The translations under genes and the position numbers were made by a program. Shown one piece after another: positions 9,936-18,088 of a stretch of DNA of 48,438 nt; the stretch's first letter is position 1, and every line of letters begins with the position of its first letter. Where the stretch lies: NCBI RefSeq assembly GCF_029167375.1, contig NZ_JARFTP010000032.1, forward strand, positions 1 through 48,438, in the 5' to 3' direction. Source of the DNA: Tsukamurella sp. 8F (GTDB lineage: Bacteria; Actinomycetota; Actinomycetes; Mycobacteriales; Mycobacteriaceae). Below the pieces are notes generated by a model. The model was not told where the DNA came from. It worked only from the letters and a program-made list of their open reading frames with translations, and did no database searches.

Positions 9936-10388
9936 ATGAAGCTGATCCTCACCGCAGACGTCGACAACCTGGGCGGCCCCGGCGACACCGTCGAGGTCAA
10001 GGATGGTTACGGCCGCAACTACCTGCTGCCTCGCGGCTTCGCGATCGTCGCGACCCGCGGCGCGCAGAAGCAGGTCGAGGGCATCCGACGCAGCCAGGAG
10101 GCCAAGCGCGTCCGGGGCCTCGATCACGCCAACGAGCTCAAGCAGGCCATCGAGGGCCTCGAGGCCGTCAACCTGGCGGTCACCACCGCCGAGTCCGGCA
10201 AGCTGTTCGGCTCGGTCACTCCGGCCGACGTCGCCGGCGCCCTCAAGGCCGCCGGTGGTCCCTCTGTGGACAAGCGCAACCTGACGCTGCCCAAGGGGCA
10301 CATCAAGTCGACGGGCACGTTCCCGGTCGAGGTCTCGCTGCATCCCGATGTGCGTGCGAAGTTCTCGCTGACGGTCGCTGCGAAGTAG
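9936..10388 (+). CDS. rplI: 50S ribosomal protein bL9
   Basis: A 150-residue bL9 of usual length. The N-terminal rRNA-binding domain reads [17 protein letters not shown] and [13 protein letters not shown] long connecting helix and the C-terminal domain follow, ending [16 protein letters not shown]. It is the last gene of the rpsF cluster and has a strong terminator 20 bp downstream. Confidence 0.97.
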   Translation: MKLILTADVDNLGGPGDTVEVKDGYGRNYLLPRGFAIVATRGAQKQVEGIRRSQEAKRVRGLDHANELKQAIEGLEAVNLAVTTAESGKLFGSVTPADVAGALKAAGGPSVDKRNLTLPKGHIKSTGTFPVEVSLHPDVRAKFSLTVAAK

Positions 10389-10407
10389 CACTTCCCGGCA
10401 CCAAGGG

Positions 10408-10437
10408 AAGACCCCACCTCCGCGGAGGTGGGGTCTT
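10408..10437. terminator. Bidirectional terminator between rplI and the secreted-protein gene
   Basis: A perfect 30-bp palindrome with 15-base arms beginning AAGACCCCACCTCCG. Plus-strand rplI and the minus-strand gene at 10452 both end beside it, so it can stop both transcripts. Confidence 0.85.
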
Positions 10438-10451
10438 CGTGCGTCCAGGCG

Positions 10452-10949
10452 CTAGACCTGGATGGAGACGACGCAGGGGGTCGAGACCTGCGGGGCGATC
10501 CAGGTGGCGCCGGCGCCGACCTTGATCACCGCGTTCAACGTGACCGGGCCCTTGCCCGTGACGATCGGTGTGGGGGAGAGGGTGGGGCGCTCGCCGTTAC
10601 CGCTCATCGCGACGGTGCCGTACTTGCCGGAGCTCGTGTTGTTCCAGCTCACCTCCGCGGTGGCGCCGAACTGACGCACGATGACGTCCTGCTGCCCGAT
10701 CGTTGCCGATCCCGAGACGGTGACGACACCGGGCTTGGTGACCACCGCCTTGACGGTCCACTTCACCTGGTCGTGCGTGATGAGGCCGACGGGGTTGTTG
10801 CTGGTGCACGTGCCGGTCGCGGTGACCGGCTTGGGTGCGGGCTTCGGTTTGGCGGGGGCAGCGGAGGCGGCGCCGGCCGCCATCGTCGCTGCCGCAGTGA
10901 GACCGAGAGCGGCTGCAGCGGTGCGTCTTACCGCCGGATGTGTGCGCAT
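10452..10949 (-). CDS. Small secreted protein of unknown function
   Basis: A 165-residue protein with a Sec signal peptide: an Arg-containing start (MRTHPAVRR), an Ala-rich core and a probable cut after ASA near residue 30. A Pro/Lys/Ala linker (PAKPKPAPKP) follows. The mature domain of about 120 residues is rich in beta-type Val/Thr/Gly alternation and has two cysteines, in TGTCTSNN and STPCVVS near the ends, which could form a disulfide. I do not recognise the family. It stands alone between rplI and dnaB on the opposite strand. Confidence 0.8.
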   Translation of the reverse strand: MRTHPAVRRTAAAALGLTAAATMAAGAASAAPAKPKPAPKPVTATGTCTSNNPVGLITHDQVKWTVKAVVTKPGVVTVSGSATIGQQDVIVRQFGATAEVSWNNTSSGKYGTVAMSGNGERPTLSPTPIVTGKGPVTLNAVIKVGAGATWIAPQVSTPCVVSIQV

Positions 10950-11445
10950 CGTCTAATGCGTCCTTCCGTGTGTGAGTCGTACAACAGGATACGCGGTGCG
11001 GTCGTGGTCGCCCGGCGGTACAGCCGCCGTCTGTGCAGGCAGCTGGCCGGACGGTGAACCTGTGGCGAACCCGACGGTGCGGATCGTGAACAGCCAACCA
11101 AACGGTGCAGTCACGACACGCCCGAATGCAATATCGTCGCGACACGCTGAGACATTTCACTCCACAGGTGTCCGAAGAATACTGATAGCGCTGACCTGGG
11201 GATTGTGTGCGGGCCTCTGATCCATCCACAGGTTTTCCCCAACGGTCCACACCGGGGTCAACACGTCGACCGCGCGTCGTGCACACAGTCTGCACAGATC
11301 CATCCACAGGCCTGCTTTGCAGAGGCCTTCGTACGGCATAGCGTCTCCACGCGTCCGTCCGCGCGTGCGGAAACCTGTCGGTGGTCCGCGGTAGAACCGA
11401 CGGCGAGGACGGGGCGTGTTGGTCGGTACGAGTGGAGAGGTGCAC
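10950..11445. other. Long intergenic region upstream of dnaB with DnaA-box-like repeats
   Basis: About 500 bp without a convincing gene. It holds several CCACA elements like the actinobacterial DnaA box (TTGTCCACA). TCCACAGG occurs at 11161 and GTCCACA at 11245. A 14-bp direct repeat GATCCATCCACAGG occurs at 11219-11232 and 11297-11310. The left end must carry the promoter of the secreted-protein gene and the right end that of dnaB. Confidence 0.5.
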
Positions 11446-12846
11446 ATGGCGGTCGTGGACGACAGGGAGTTCTCGGGATCCGAGGTCCGAGAGCCCCGGG
11501 ACGGTGCGCCACCCGCAGAGGACTTCGGCCGGCAGCCTCCCCAGGACATCGCGGCCGAGCAGTCCGTGCTCGGCGCGATGATGTTGTCCAAGGACGCCAT
11601 CGCCGATGTGCTCGAGGTCCTGCGCCCCGGTGACTTCTACAAGCCCTCCCATCAGTCCGTGTACGACGCGATCCTCGACCTGTACGGCGCGGGTGAGCCG
11701 GCGGACGCCGTCACCGTCTCGGCGACGCTGGACCGCAAGGGCGAGTTGAAGCGAGTCGGTGGAGCGCCCTACCTGCACACGCTGATCTCGACGGTGCCCA
11801 CCGCCGCCAACGCGGGGTTCTATGCGGAGATCGTTGCGGAGAAGGCGATCCTGCGGCGGCTCGTCGAGGCCGGCACGAGGATCGTGCAGTACGGCTACTC
11901 CGGCTCGGAGGGTGCCGACGTGGCCGAGGTGGTCGATCGTGCGCAGGCCGCCGTCTACGACGTCACCGAGCGCAACACGTCGGAGGACTACGTCGTCCTC
12001 GAGCAGCTGCTGCAGCCGACGATGGACGAGATCGACGCGATCGCCTCGCGCGGCGGTATCAGCCAGGGCGTGCCCACCGGCTTCACGGACTTCGACGCGC
12101 TCACCAACGGCCTGCACGCGGGGCAGATGATCATCATCGCTGCGCGGCCCGGTGTGGGTAAGTCGACGCTGGCCTTGGATATCCTGCGCTCCTGTTCCAT
12201 CGAGCAGGGCATGGCCAGCGCTCTGTTCTCGCTCGAGATGAGCAAGACCGAGGTGGTCATGCGTCTGCTATCCGCCGAGGCGCGGATCAAGCTCGCGGAC
12301 ATGCGGTCCGGCAAGATGACCGACGACGACTGGACCCGCCTCGCTCGGCGCATGTCGGAGATCTCCGAGGCTCCGCTGTTCGTCGACGACTCGCCGAACC
12401 TGACGATGATGGAGATCCGCGCCAAGGCGCGCCGCCTCAAGCAGCGGCACGACCTCAAGCTCATCGCCATCGACTACTTACAGCTGATGACGTCGGGCAA
12501 GAAGGTCGAGTCCCGCCAGCAGGAGGTCTCCGAGTTCTCCCGGCAGTTGAAACTGCTCGCCAAGGAACTCGAGGTGCCGCTCATCGCGGTCGCTCAGCTC
12601 AACCGTGGGCCGGAGCAGCGCACCGATAAGAAGCCCCAGGTTGCGGACCTCCGTGAGTCGGGATCGCTGGAGCAGGACGCAGACATGGTCATCCTGCTGC
12701 ATCGCCCCGACGCGTTCGAGCGGGACGACCCGCGCGCAGGCGAGACCGACTTCATCCTGGGGAAGCACCGCGCGGGCCCCACCGCGACGGTCACCGTCGC
12801 GCACCAACTCCACTACTCGCGCTTCGTGGACATGGCGAAGGGGTGA
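11446..12846 (+). CDS. dnaB: Replicative DNA helicase DnaB
   Basis: A 466-residue DnaB of normal length. The N-terminal primase-interacting domain begins PPQDIAAEQSVLGAMM. The RecA-like domain has Walker A ARPGVGKST (K239), Walker B KLIAIDYLQLM, then RESGSLEQDAD and the final FILGKHRAGPT. It unwinds DNA at the fork as a hexamer. The ATG at 11446 has GAGAGG nearby; an upstream GTG at 11416 in frame would add ten residues but lacks a site. No intein interrupts the P-loop, unlike DnaB of several mycobacteria. The upstream DnaA-box-like repeats may link its expression to DnaA. Confidence 0.96.
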   Translation: MAVVDDREFSGSEVREPRDGAPPAEDFGRQPPQDIAAEQSVLGAMMLSKDAIADVLEVLRPGDFYKPSHQSVYDAILDLYGAGEPADAVTVSATLDRKGELKRVGGAPYLHTLISTVPTAANAGFYAEIVAEKAILRRLVEAGTRIVQYGYSGSEGADVAEVVDRAQAAVYDVTERNTSEDYVVLEQLLQPTMDEIDAIASRGGISQGVPTGFTDFDALTNGLHAGQMIIIAARPGVGKSTLALDILRSCSIEQGMASALFSLEMSKTEVVMRLLSAEARIKLADMRSGKMTDDDWTRLARRMSEISEAPLFVDDSPNLTMMEIRAKARRLKQRHDLKLIAIDYLQLMTSGKKVESRQQEVSEFSRQLKLLAKELEVPLIAVAQLNRGPEQRTDKKPQVADLRESGSLEQDADMVILLHRPDAFERDDPRAGETDFILGKHRAGPTATVTVAHQLHYSRFVDMAKG

Positions 12847-12860
12847 CGTCCCACGGGCGA

Positions 12861-13529
12861 TCATTGCGAGCCCGGTACGACCAATCCTGTTTCGTAGGCG
12901 GCGATCACCAGCTGTGTTCGACTGCGTACCGCGAGTTTCACCAGAAGTCTCGAGGTGTGGGTCTTCACGGTGGTAGTACTGATGAACAGTTCGGCCGCGA
13001 TGTCCGCGTTGTTCAGGCCCGCTGCGATGGCGCTGAGCACGTCTCGTTCGCGTTCGGTCAGCGTGTCGAGGCGCTCCGGCGTAGGTCGTGCCGTGGGGCG
13101 GTAGGTTGCGAACTCACTGACAAGTCGGCGCGTCACCGAAGGGCTCAAGAGGGAGTCTCCATCCGCGACTGTCCGGATAGCCTCGATCAAGCGTTCCGGC
13201 GGGGTGTCCTTGAGCACGAAACCGCTGGCGCCGGCGCGTAGTGCCGCGAAGACGACTTCGTCATCATCGAATGTCGTGACCACCAGGATCTTGGCTCGAT
13301 GCCCCCGGGTCACGAGGTGCGCCGTCGCCTCGGTTCCGTTCATTACGGGCATTCGGACATCCATGAGCACCACATCCGGATCCGTCTGACCGGCCACGCG
13401 CAGTACCTCGTCTCCGGTGGCGGCTTCGCCGACGGTCGCCACGCCCGGCGACGCCTGTATGAGGGCACGCAACCCCGCGCGGACCAGGGCTTCGTCGTCG
13501 GCGATCAGTACGCGTATGTCGTCACTCAT
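12861..13529 (-). CDS. NarL/LuxR-type response regulator
   Basis: A 222-residue two-domain regulator. The receiver has DD at 11-12, phospho-acceptor D57 in VVLMDVRMP and the conserved Lys in VLKDTPPE. The LuxR-type HTH follows near 155-215 (TEREREDV-like TERERDVLSAIAAGLNN, then STTTVKTHTSRLL). The ATG at 13529 overlaps the kinase stop in ATGAGTGA, so the two are translationally coupled. It receives phosphate from the kinase encoded just upstream; targets are unknown. The two membrane-protein genes across the divergent promoter are candidates. Confidence 0.92.
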   Translation of the reverse strand: MSDDIRVLIADDEALVRAGLRALIQASPGVATVGEAATGDEVLRVAGQTDPDVVLMDVRMPVMNGTEATAHLVTRGHRAKILVVTTFDDDEVVFAALRAGASGFVLKDTPPERLIEAIRTVADGDSLLSPSVTRRLVSEFATYRPTARPTPERLDTLTERERDVLSAIAAGLNNADIAAELFISTTTVKTHTSRLLVKLAVRSRTQLVIAAYETGLVVPGSQ

Positions 13530-14637
13530 AGGGGATCTCGGCTTCGATTCGGTACCCACCGTCGACGTTGTCCGTGAACAGAGTCCCGTTGTGAGTCGCG
13601 ACCCGCTCTCGCATGCCGGTCAGGCCGAGCCCCTGGCCGGCGCCGACGGGGGCGCCGACGCCGTCGTCGGTCACGCGCACGGTCAGGCTTGTGCCGGTCG
13701 ATGAGATTTCGACGGAGGCGTGTGCCGCGTGCGAATGGCGCACCACGTTTGTGAGGGCTTCCTGAACGATCCGGTATGCGGTTGTCTGCACCTGCGGATC
13801 GAGGTTGTCGTGATCGCTGCAGTCGTTCAGATAGATCTCTAGTGCTCCCGGCCAGGCCGTGGACGTGAGGGACGTCAGATCGGACAATTGGGGATTCAGC
13901 GGAGACACCTCATTGCGGACCGTCACTAGGACGCGGCGGACCTCATCGAGAGACCGTCGACTGGATTCTTCTATAGCGGCGAGTGCGATTCGGGCCTCAT
14001 GCGGGTCGCGATCGAGTACCACCCGGGCGACTCCGCTGCGCAAAGCGATCATGCTGAGGCTGTGCGATACCACGTCGTGGATATCCCGGGATACCCGGAG
14101 CCGTTCCTCCGCTCGGATGCGCGCCTCCTTCTGAGCTTCGATCTCGCGTTGCTCATCGACGTGCTGATTGCGATGGCTGCGTTCACGACTCAGTAGCGTG
14201 CCGAGGAGCCACGCCGGGATTGCGAGGACCAGCTGCACGGCGTTCTGGTCATACCGGCTGTAGGTAGCCCAGACCGTGAAACCGACCGCTGTGACGCCGA
14301 AGGAGGCGAGGGCACACATCGCGAGCGATGTGCGCCACGGTAGGCGATACGCGCACCACGCCACTGCGATTCCGAAAGCCGGGCCGGCGTTGCTGACCAG
14401 AACCGTGAATCGGATATCCGTCAGCGATGCGACCATGAGTACGGCGGTAACCGTGGCGAGCGCTGCCAGGGGAAACCGATGGCTCCATATCGTCGGGGCG
14501 ATCGCTGCCGCTCCGACGACCCCCGCGCCCCACGCTGGCGTACCGGGGGCCGGCCCGGCGATCACAGGGCCGGTGAACGAGGCGAAGCAGATCAGTGCCA
14601 CAGCGGCATTGATCAGTCCAGTCCTGTATACGTTCAT
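13522..14637 (-). CDS. NarL-family sensor histidine kinase
   Basis: A 371-residue membrane kinase. Residues 1 to about 150 form five or six hydrophobic segments with short loops and no large extracellular domain. A coiled coil follows (EQREIEAQKEARIRAEERL). The HisKA_3 H-box is SRDIHDVVSHSLSMI, and the HATPase G-box region reads VTDDGVGAPVGAGQGLGLTG. I chose the ATG at 14637 because GGTGGATGGG precedes it; a second ATG four codons upstream has no site. Its stop overlaps the regulator start. Such kinases in actinobacteria often answer cell-envelope stress; the signal here is unknown. Confidence 0.9.
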   Translation of the reverse strand: MNVYRTGLINAAVALICFASFTGPVIAGPAPGTPAWGAGVVGAAAIAPTIWSHRFPLAALATVTAVLMVASLTDIRFTVLVSNAGPAFGIAVAWCAYRLPWRTSLAMCALASFGVTAVGFTVWATYSRYDQNAVQLVLAIPAWLLGTLLSRERSHRNQHVDEQREIEAQKEARIRAEERLRVSRDIHDVVSHSLSMIALRSGVARVVLDRDPHEARIALAAIEESSRRSLDEVRRVLVTVRNEVSPLNPQLSDLTSLTSTAWPGALEIYLNDCSDHDNLDPQVQTTAYRIVQEALTNVVRHSHAAHASVEISSTGTSLTVRVTDDGVGAPVGAGQGLGLTGMRERVATHNGTLFTDNVDGGYRIEAEIPYE

Positions 14638-14802
14638 CCCATCCACCATATGGGCCGGTGGACTTCATGGAACCGGCCCTGAGGAGGACATCCGCGTCCT
14701 CCGGTCGGACGACCTGTCGGGCGGAGCGTCGGCCCTGGGGGCGAGGAGGAATCGACCGTGCGGCGGACGCGCCGGTAGAGGCGCGAAGAGCATCGTGGAG
14801 GC

Positions 14803-15333
14803 ATGCTTCAACAGAGCTATTGGTCGTTGTCGGCAGTGGTCATCGCGGCGGCCGGGTTCGGTCTCGGCGTGGTCGCAGGAGCCGTCGAGTTCGTGGTCGG
14901 TGGACGCGCCGCCGCGGATCACCTGCCCGGCACGAGTGCGTGGGGCGTGCATGTCGTGCTCACCGTCGTCGTCGTAGCGTGGCTCGCGGCGGCCCGGCGA
15001 TCTCCGAGACCGCGACCACCGATGCCTCTGTCTGCCGATTTCGTGCGACGCGTCCGTGCTGCCTATCGGCACCCGGCGCGGGCGGTGGCCGTGACGTTGC
15101 TGCTCCTGCTGAGTTGGTACCTGCTCTGGCGCATGGGCGAGCAAGTCGTCGGCGGCCTCGATCCCGGGTTCACCGTCAACGCCTGGGGCGGCCCCGGCTA
15201 CGTCGGTGCGCTCTACTGCCACTACCTCGACTGCATGATCATGATCGCGGCCGCGCTGTTGGTGATCGACCTGCTCATACCGGGTCGTTCCACCTCTCGG
15301 CGCGCGTCCCTCGAGACGTCGGAGGCGGGATGA
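14803..15333 (+). CDS. Membrane protein of unknown function
   Basis: A 176-residue protein with about four hydrophobic segments, near residues 8-32, 47-62, 90-110 and 140-160. Between the last two lies a Gly-rich loop (GGLDPGFTVNAWGGPGYVG), with Cys/His in YCHYLDCMIM. The family is not recognised. The ATG at 14803 has GGAGG only one base away, so the start could be a few codons later. It is divergent from the two-component pair and is followed 13 bp later by another membrane-protein gene; the two are probably one operon under that system. Confidence 0.65.
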   Translation: MLQQSYWSLSAVVIAAAGFGLGVVAGAVEFVVGGRAAADHLPGTSAWGVHVVLTVVVVAWLAAARRSPRPRPPMPLSADFVRRVRAAYRHPARAVAVTLLLLLSWYLLWRMGEQVVGGLDPGFTVNAWGGPGYVGALYCHYLDCMIMIAAALLVIDLLIPGRSTSRRASLETSEAG

Positions 15334-15346
15334 GGGCGGCCCGGCA

Positions 15347-16402
15347 GTGATGAGACACAGGAGCGGCACCGGTGGCAAGGCTGCGGGCGTCGTCGCCGCA
15401 AGTGAGAGCCGAATCCGTACGAGCGCGCCTGCACTGGCGCTGGCGGGGCTGGCTCCGACCATCGGTGAGTTCTTCCTCGGGAACTTGACCATCGACAAGC
15501 TGCCGATGCTCGTCCTCTTCGTTCCGCTGTATGGCGGCGGAGCGTTGTTCATCCGTGAAACCATCCGCCGGGCCGGTCGAGGCTGGCCGTCGATGGCTCT
15601 GCTCGCCGCGGCGTACGGGCTGATCGAAGAAGGCCCGGTCGATCAGCTGCTATGGAACCCCACATATGGCGGTGCACATGATGCATTGGCGGGGGACGCC
15701 TACCTTCCAGCGTTGGGGACCAACGTTTCCCTGGTACAGGCTGTGGTGTCGCTTCACGCGATCTGGAGCATTTGCGTGCCGATCGCCCTGGTGGAGGCAC
15801 TCTTCCCGGAGCGCCGGACGACGCCGTGGCTGGGACGCAAGGGCCTGGGTGCCGCAGCGATGCTGTTCGGCGCCGGAGTGACGCTGGGCTTCGTCGGCAC
15901 CCGGGTCGAAGATCCGTTCCGGGCATCGCCGGTGCAACACAGTGTGTCGATTGCGGTGATCGCGATCCTGATCGTTGTGGCGTTCACGGTTCCGCAGCGT
16001 CTCCCGGCTGCGAAGCGACGTGCTCCCAGGGCATGGCACGTCGGGGTTGCGACCTTGCTGCTGACCAGCGCCATGCTGGTTCTCGTGATGTTCTGGCCGA
16101 CCGATTGGTCCCAGTGGACCAGTGTGATCACGTGGTGTATCGCCGCGGGCGCGCTGAGCGTCGGATTGATCTACTGGTCCCGCTGCCAGGGGTGGGACGC
16201 GATGCATCGACTCGCCGCGGCAGCCGGCGCGATGGCGACGTACGCCTGGATCGCATTTCCTCACCAACCGGTCGGAGGTGGTGCGCGTGCCATCGATCTC
16301 GCCGGCAATATCGCGTGCGCGGTGGCCGCAGCCGTTCTCATCACACTCGCCGGCCGCCGAATCGCGCACTATGAGTCGACTTCCGGAGACACCGGTGCAT
16401 GA
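15347..16402 (+). CDS. Polytopic membrane protein of unknown function
   Basis: A 351-residue protein with about eight to nine hydrophobic segments. Conserved-looking blocks are GLIEEGPVDQLLWNP near residue 90 and FVGTRVEDPFR near 180. The EEG block faintly recalls the EExxxR motif of CPBP intramembrane proteases, but the arginine and later His motifs are not evident, so I do not assign it. The start is GTG 15347 or ATG 15350, after GAGGGCGG. It follows the smaller membrane-protein gene closely and may act with it. Confidence 0.65.
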   Translation: MMRHRSGTGGKAAGVVAASESRIRTSAPALALAGLAPTIGEFFLGNLTIDKLPMLVLFVPLYGGGALFIRETIRRAGRGWPSMALLAAAYGLIEEGPVDQLLWNPTYGGAHDALAGDAYLPALGTNVSLVQAVVSLHAIWSICVPIALVEALFPERRTTPWLGRKGLGAAAMLFGAGVTLGFVGTRVEDPFRASPVQHSVSIAVIAILIVVAFTVPQRLPAAKRRAPRAWHVGVATLLLTSAMLVLVMFWPTDWSQWTSVITWCIAAGALSVGLIYWSRCQGWDAMHRLAAAAGAMATYAWIAFPHQPVGGGARAIDLAGNIACAVAAAVLITLAGRRIAHYESTSGDTGA

Positions 16403-16541
16403 CGGCTCGGGAATCGGGAATGAGGTGGAGGGACATACCTACCGGCCCACGACACTATCGATCCAGTCGAGGATCGGTCTGTCGGCTCCGGACTCGCCGG
16501 TGTGGACCGGTCCTGCTCGCGCGACGAGGTCGGTCCCACGG

Positions 16542-17378
16542 TCAGGAGATCGTCCGGAGCCGATCCCTCCGCCGACTCCGGTGGTCTTCGAATCTCCTCG
16601 CCGTACGGTCGTCGGCAGGGAGGTAGAGGACCAACTGCTGCCTGTCGTCGGAAGCCTCCAGGATCTCGCGGTCGAACTGGAGCTCGCCCATCTCGGGATG
16701 GTTGAGCCGCAACGGTTTGCGTACCGGCACGGCGTGCCGATGCAGCCTACGCGTGAAGTCGTCGCCGGCCGCGTGCACCAGTTCTGCGACGATCCAGTTG
16801 GAGCTCTCGATCGACGGCCCCAGCCAGAGGTCGAATACCTGCTCGTCGGCGACGTCGTCCCAATCCACGAAGAACGTGCGTGCTCGTGGATCGGTGAAGA
16901 CGTAACGGGTGAGATTCGGCTCATCGGTGTCGAGGAGACCGCAGCCACGCACGAGATCCCCGAAGCCGGAGGTGTATTCGAGGATGTCGCCCAGGCGATT
17001 GGTCACGCCGGCGATCCCCGGCTCCAGCAGGCGCAACGCCGCGGTCAGGCCTGGCCGTACCTCGCGGCCGGGCGGCTCGGGCTGCGCGTGGCCGACGCAT
17101 TCACCACCGCTGATCTTGGTCAGGTACCGGAGGTGGTTGCGCTCCGCAGTGTTCAGACTCAACGCGTCGGCGAGTGCGTTGACGACTGCCACCGACGGGT
17201 TGATGTCCCGGCCCTGTTCGATGCGCGTCAGGTACTCGACACTCACACCAGCGCGTGCGGCGAGGTCGACGCGGCGGAGCCCCGGTGAACGCCGACGTTC
17301 ATGACTGGGCAGACCCAACGTCTCGGGTTGCGTGCGATCGCGCATCGTCCGGATGAAGTCTCCCAGCGGAGTGCCCAT
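16542..17378 (-). CDS. XRE-family regulator with MmyB-like ligand-binding domain
   Basis: A 278-residue regulator. The N-terminal XRE helix-turn-helix lies within residues 5-80 (LRRVDLAARAGVSVEYLTRI, then INPSVAVVNALADAL). It is followed by the MmyB-like PAS-type domain with WNxxAxx-like features, FFVDWDDVADEQV and LRLNHPEMGELQF. Members usually repress an adjacent oxidoreductase gene. Here the divergent neighbour at 17490 is an FMN reductase. The ATG at 17378 (MGTPLGDFIRTMR) matches the family's usual start; the frame is open further upstream. The last 20 residues are unusually Arg-rich, and a frameshift near the end cannot be excluded. Confidence 0.85.
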   Translation of the reverse strand: MGTPLGDFIRTMRDRTQPETLGLPSHERRRSPGLRRVDLAARAGVSVEYLTRIEQGRDINPSVAVVNALADALSLNTAERNHLRYLTKISGGECVGHAQPEPPGREVRPGLTAALRLLEPGIAGVTNRLGDILEYTSGFGDLVRGCGLLDTDEPNLTRYVFTDPRARTFFVDWDDVADEQVFDLWLGPSIESSNWIVAELVHAAGDDFTRRLHRHAVPVRKPLRLNHPEMGELQFDREILEASDDRQQLVLYLPADDRTARRFEDHRSRRRDRLRTIS

Positions 17379-17489
17379 AGCCGAAGCGTACGGCCGCGCG
17401 CGCCGGGTGTCGCGCGTGATCATGGCCCTGGTGGGGCCAGTCTCACGCCGGTCTGGTCGGTTGCGCCGTCGAGACCGAGGCTGTGATGC

Positions 17490-18083
17490 ATGGACAACAC
17501 TTACAAGCTCGTGGTCATCATCGGTTCCGTCCGCGAAGGGCGGTTCGGGCCCGTCGTCGCGTCGTGGATCGCTGAACGAGCCAGAGTCCATGGAGGTTTC
17601 GATGTGCAGATCCTGGATCTCGCCGAGATCGAGCTGCCGCTCGCGCTCCCCGACGCCTCTCCCAAGCTCGCGGGTGCGCAGTATCCACGCCCGGAGGGGA
17701 TGGAGTCACTGACTGCCGCATTGTGGGACGGTGAAGCGTTCATCCTCGTCACGCCGGAATACAACCACAGCTATCCGGCCTCGCTGAAGACGGCGATCGA
17801 CTGGCACTTCACGCAGTGGCAGGCCAAGCCGGTCGCGTTCGTGAGTTATGGCGGCGCCGCCGGTGGTCGCCACGCCGTGTTGCACCTGGAGAACGTTCTC
17901 ACCGAGTTGCACGCCGTGACCGTCCGTGACGGCCTGGCCTTTCCGAACTACTTCACAGCGTGGGAGAACGGACGCCCGCTGGATCCCGGTGTACCCGGAT
18001 ACGCCGATGCGATGCTGGACCAACTCGAGTGGTGGGCGGGGACCTTGCGGGCCGGACGCCGCGCCGCGCCGTATCCGGGGTGA
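17490..18083 (+). CDS. NADPH-dependent FMN reductase (flavodoxin-like)
   Basis: A 197-residue flavoprotein of the FMN_red family. The phosphate-binding loop is GSVREGRFGP at 12-21, and the flavin-contact motif is TPEYNHSYPASLKTAIDW, followed by VSYGGAAGGRHA. It reduces FMN, quinones or similar acceptors with NAD(P)H. It is divergent from the XRE regulator, its likely controller, and ends 5 bp from the convergent MFS gene. Confidence 0.9.
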   Translation: MDNTYKLVVIIGSVREGRFGPVVASWIAERARVHGGFDVQILDLAEIELPLALPDASPKLAGAQYPRPEGMESLTAALWDGEAFILVTPEYNHSYPASLKTAIDWHFTQWQAKPVAFVSYGGAAGGRHAVLHLENVLTELHAVTVRDGLAFPNYFTAWENGRPLDPGVPGYADAMLDQLEWWAGTLRAGRRAAPYPG

Positions 18084-18088
18084 TGACG

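Noticed and set aside
11446-12846. Intein in DnaB, as found in several mycobacteria
   Set aside because: The Walker A region and later motifs are contiguous and the total length is normal; no splicing domain is present.
15350-16402. CPBP intramembrane protease assignment for the 351-residue membrane protein
   Set aside because: Only an EEG block resembles the family; the arginine of EExxxR and later His motifs were not found.
16439-16948. Alternative C-terminus of the XRE regulator in another frame
   Set aside because: The other frame ends in a somewhat protein-like stretch, so a late frameshift was considered. But without an alignment there is no firm evidence, and the main frame keeps the whole ligand-binding domain.
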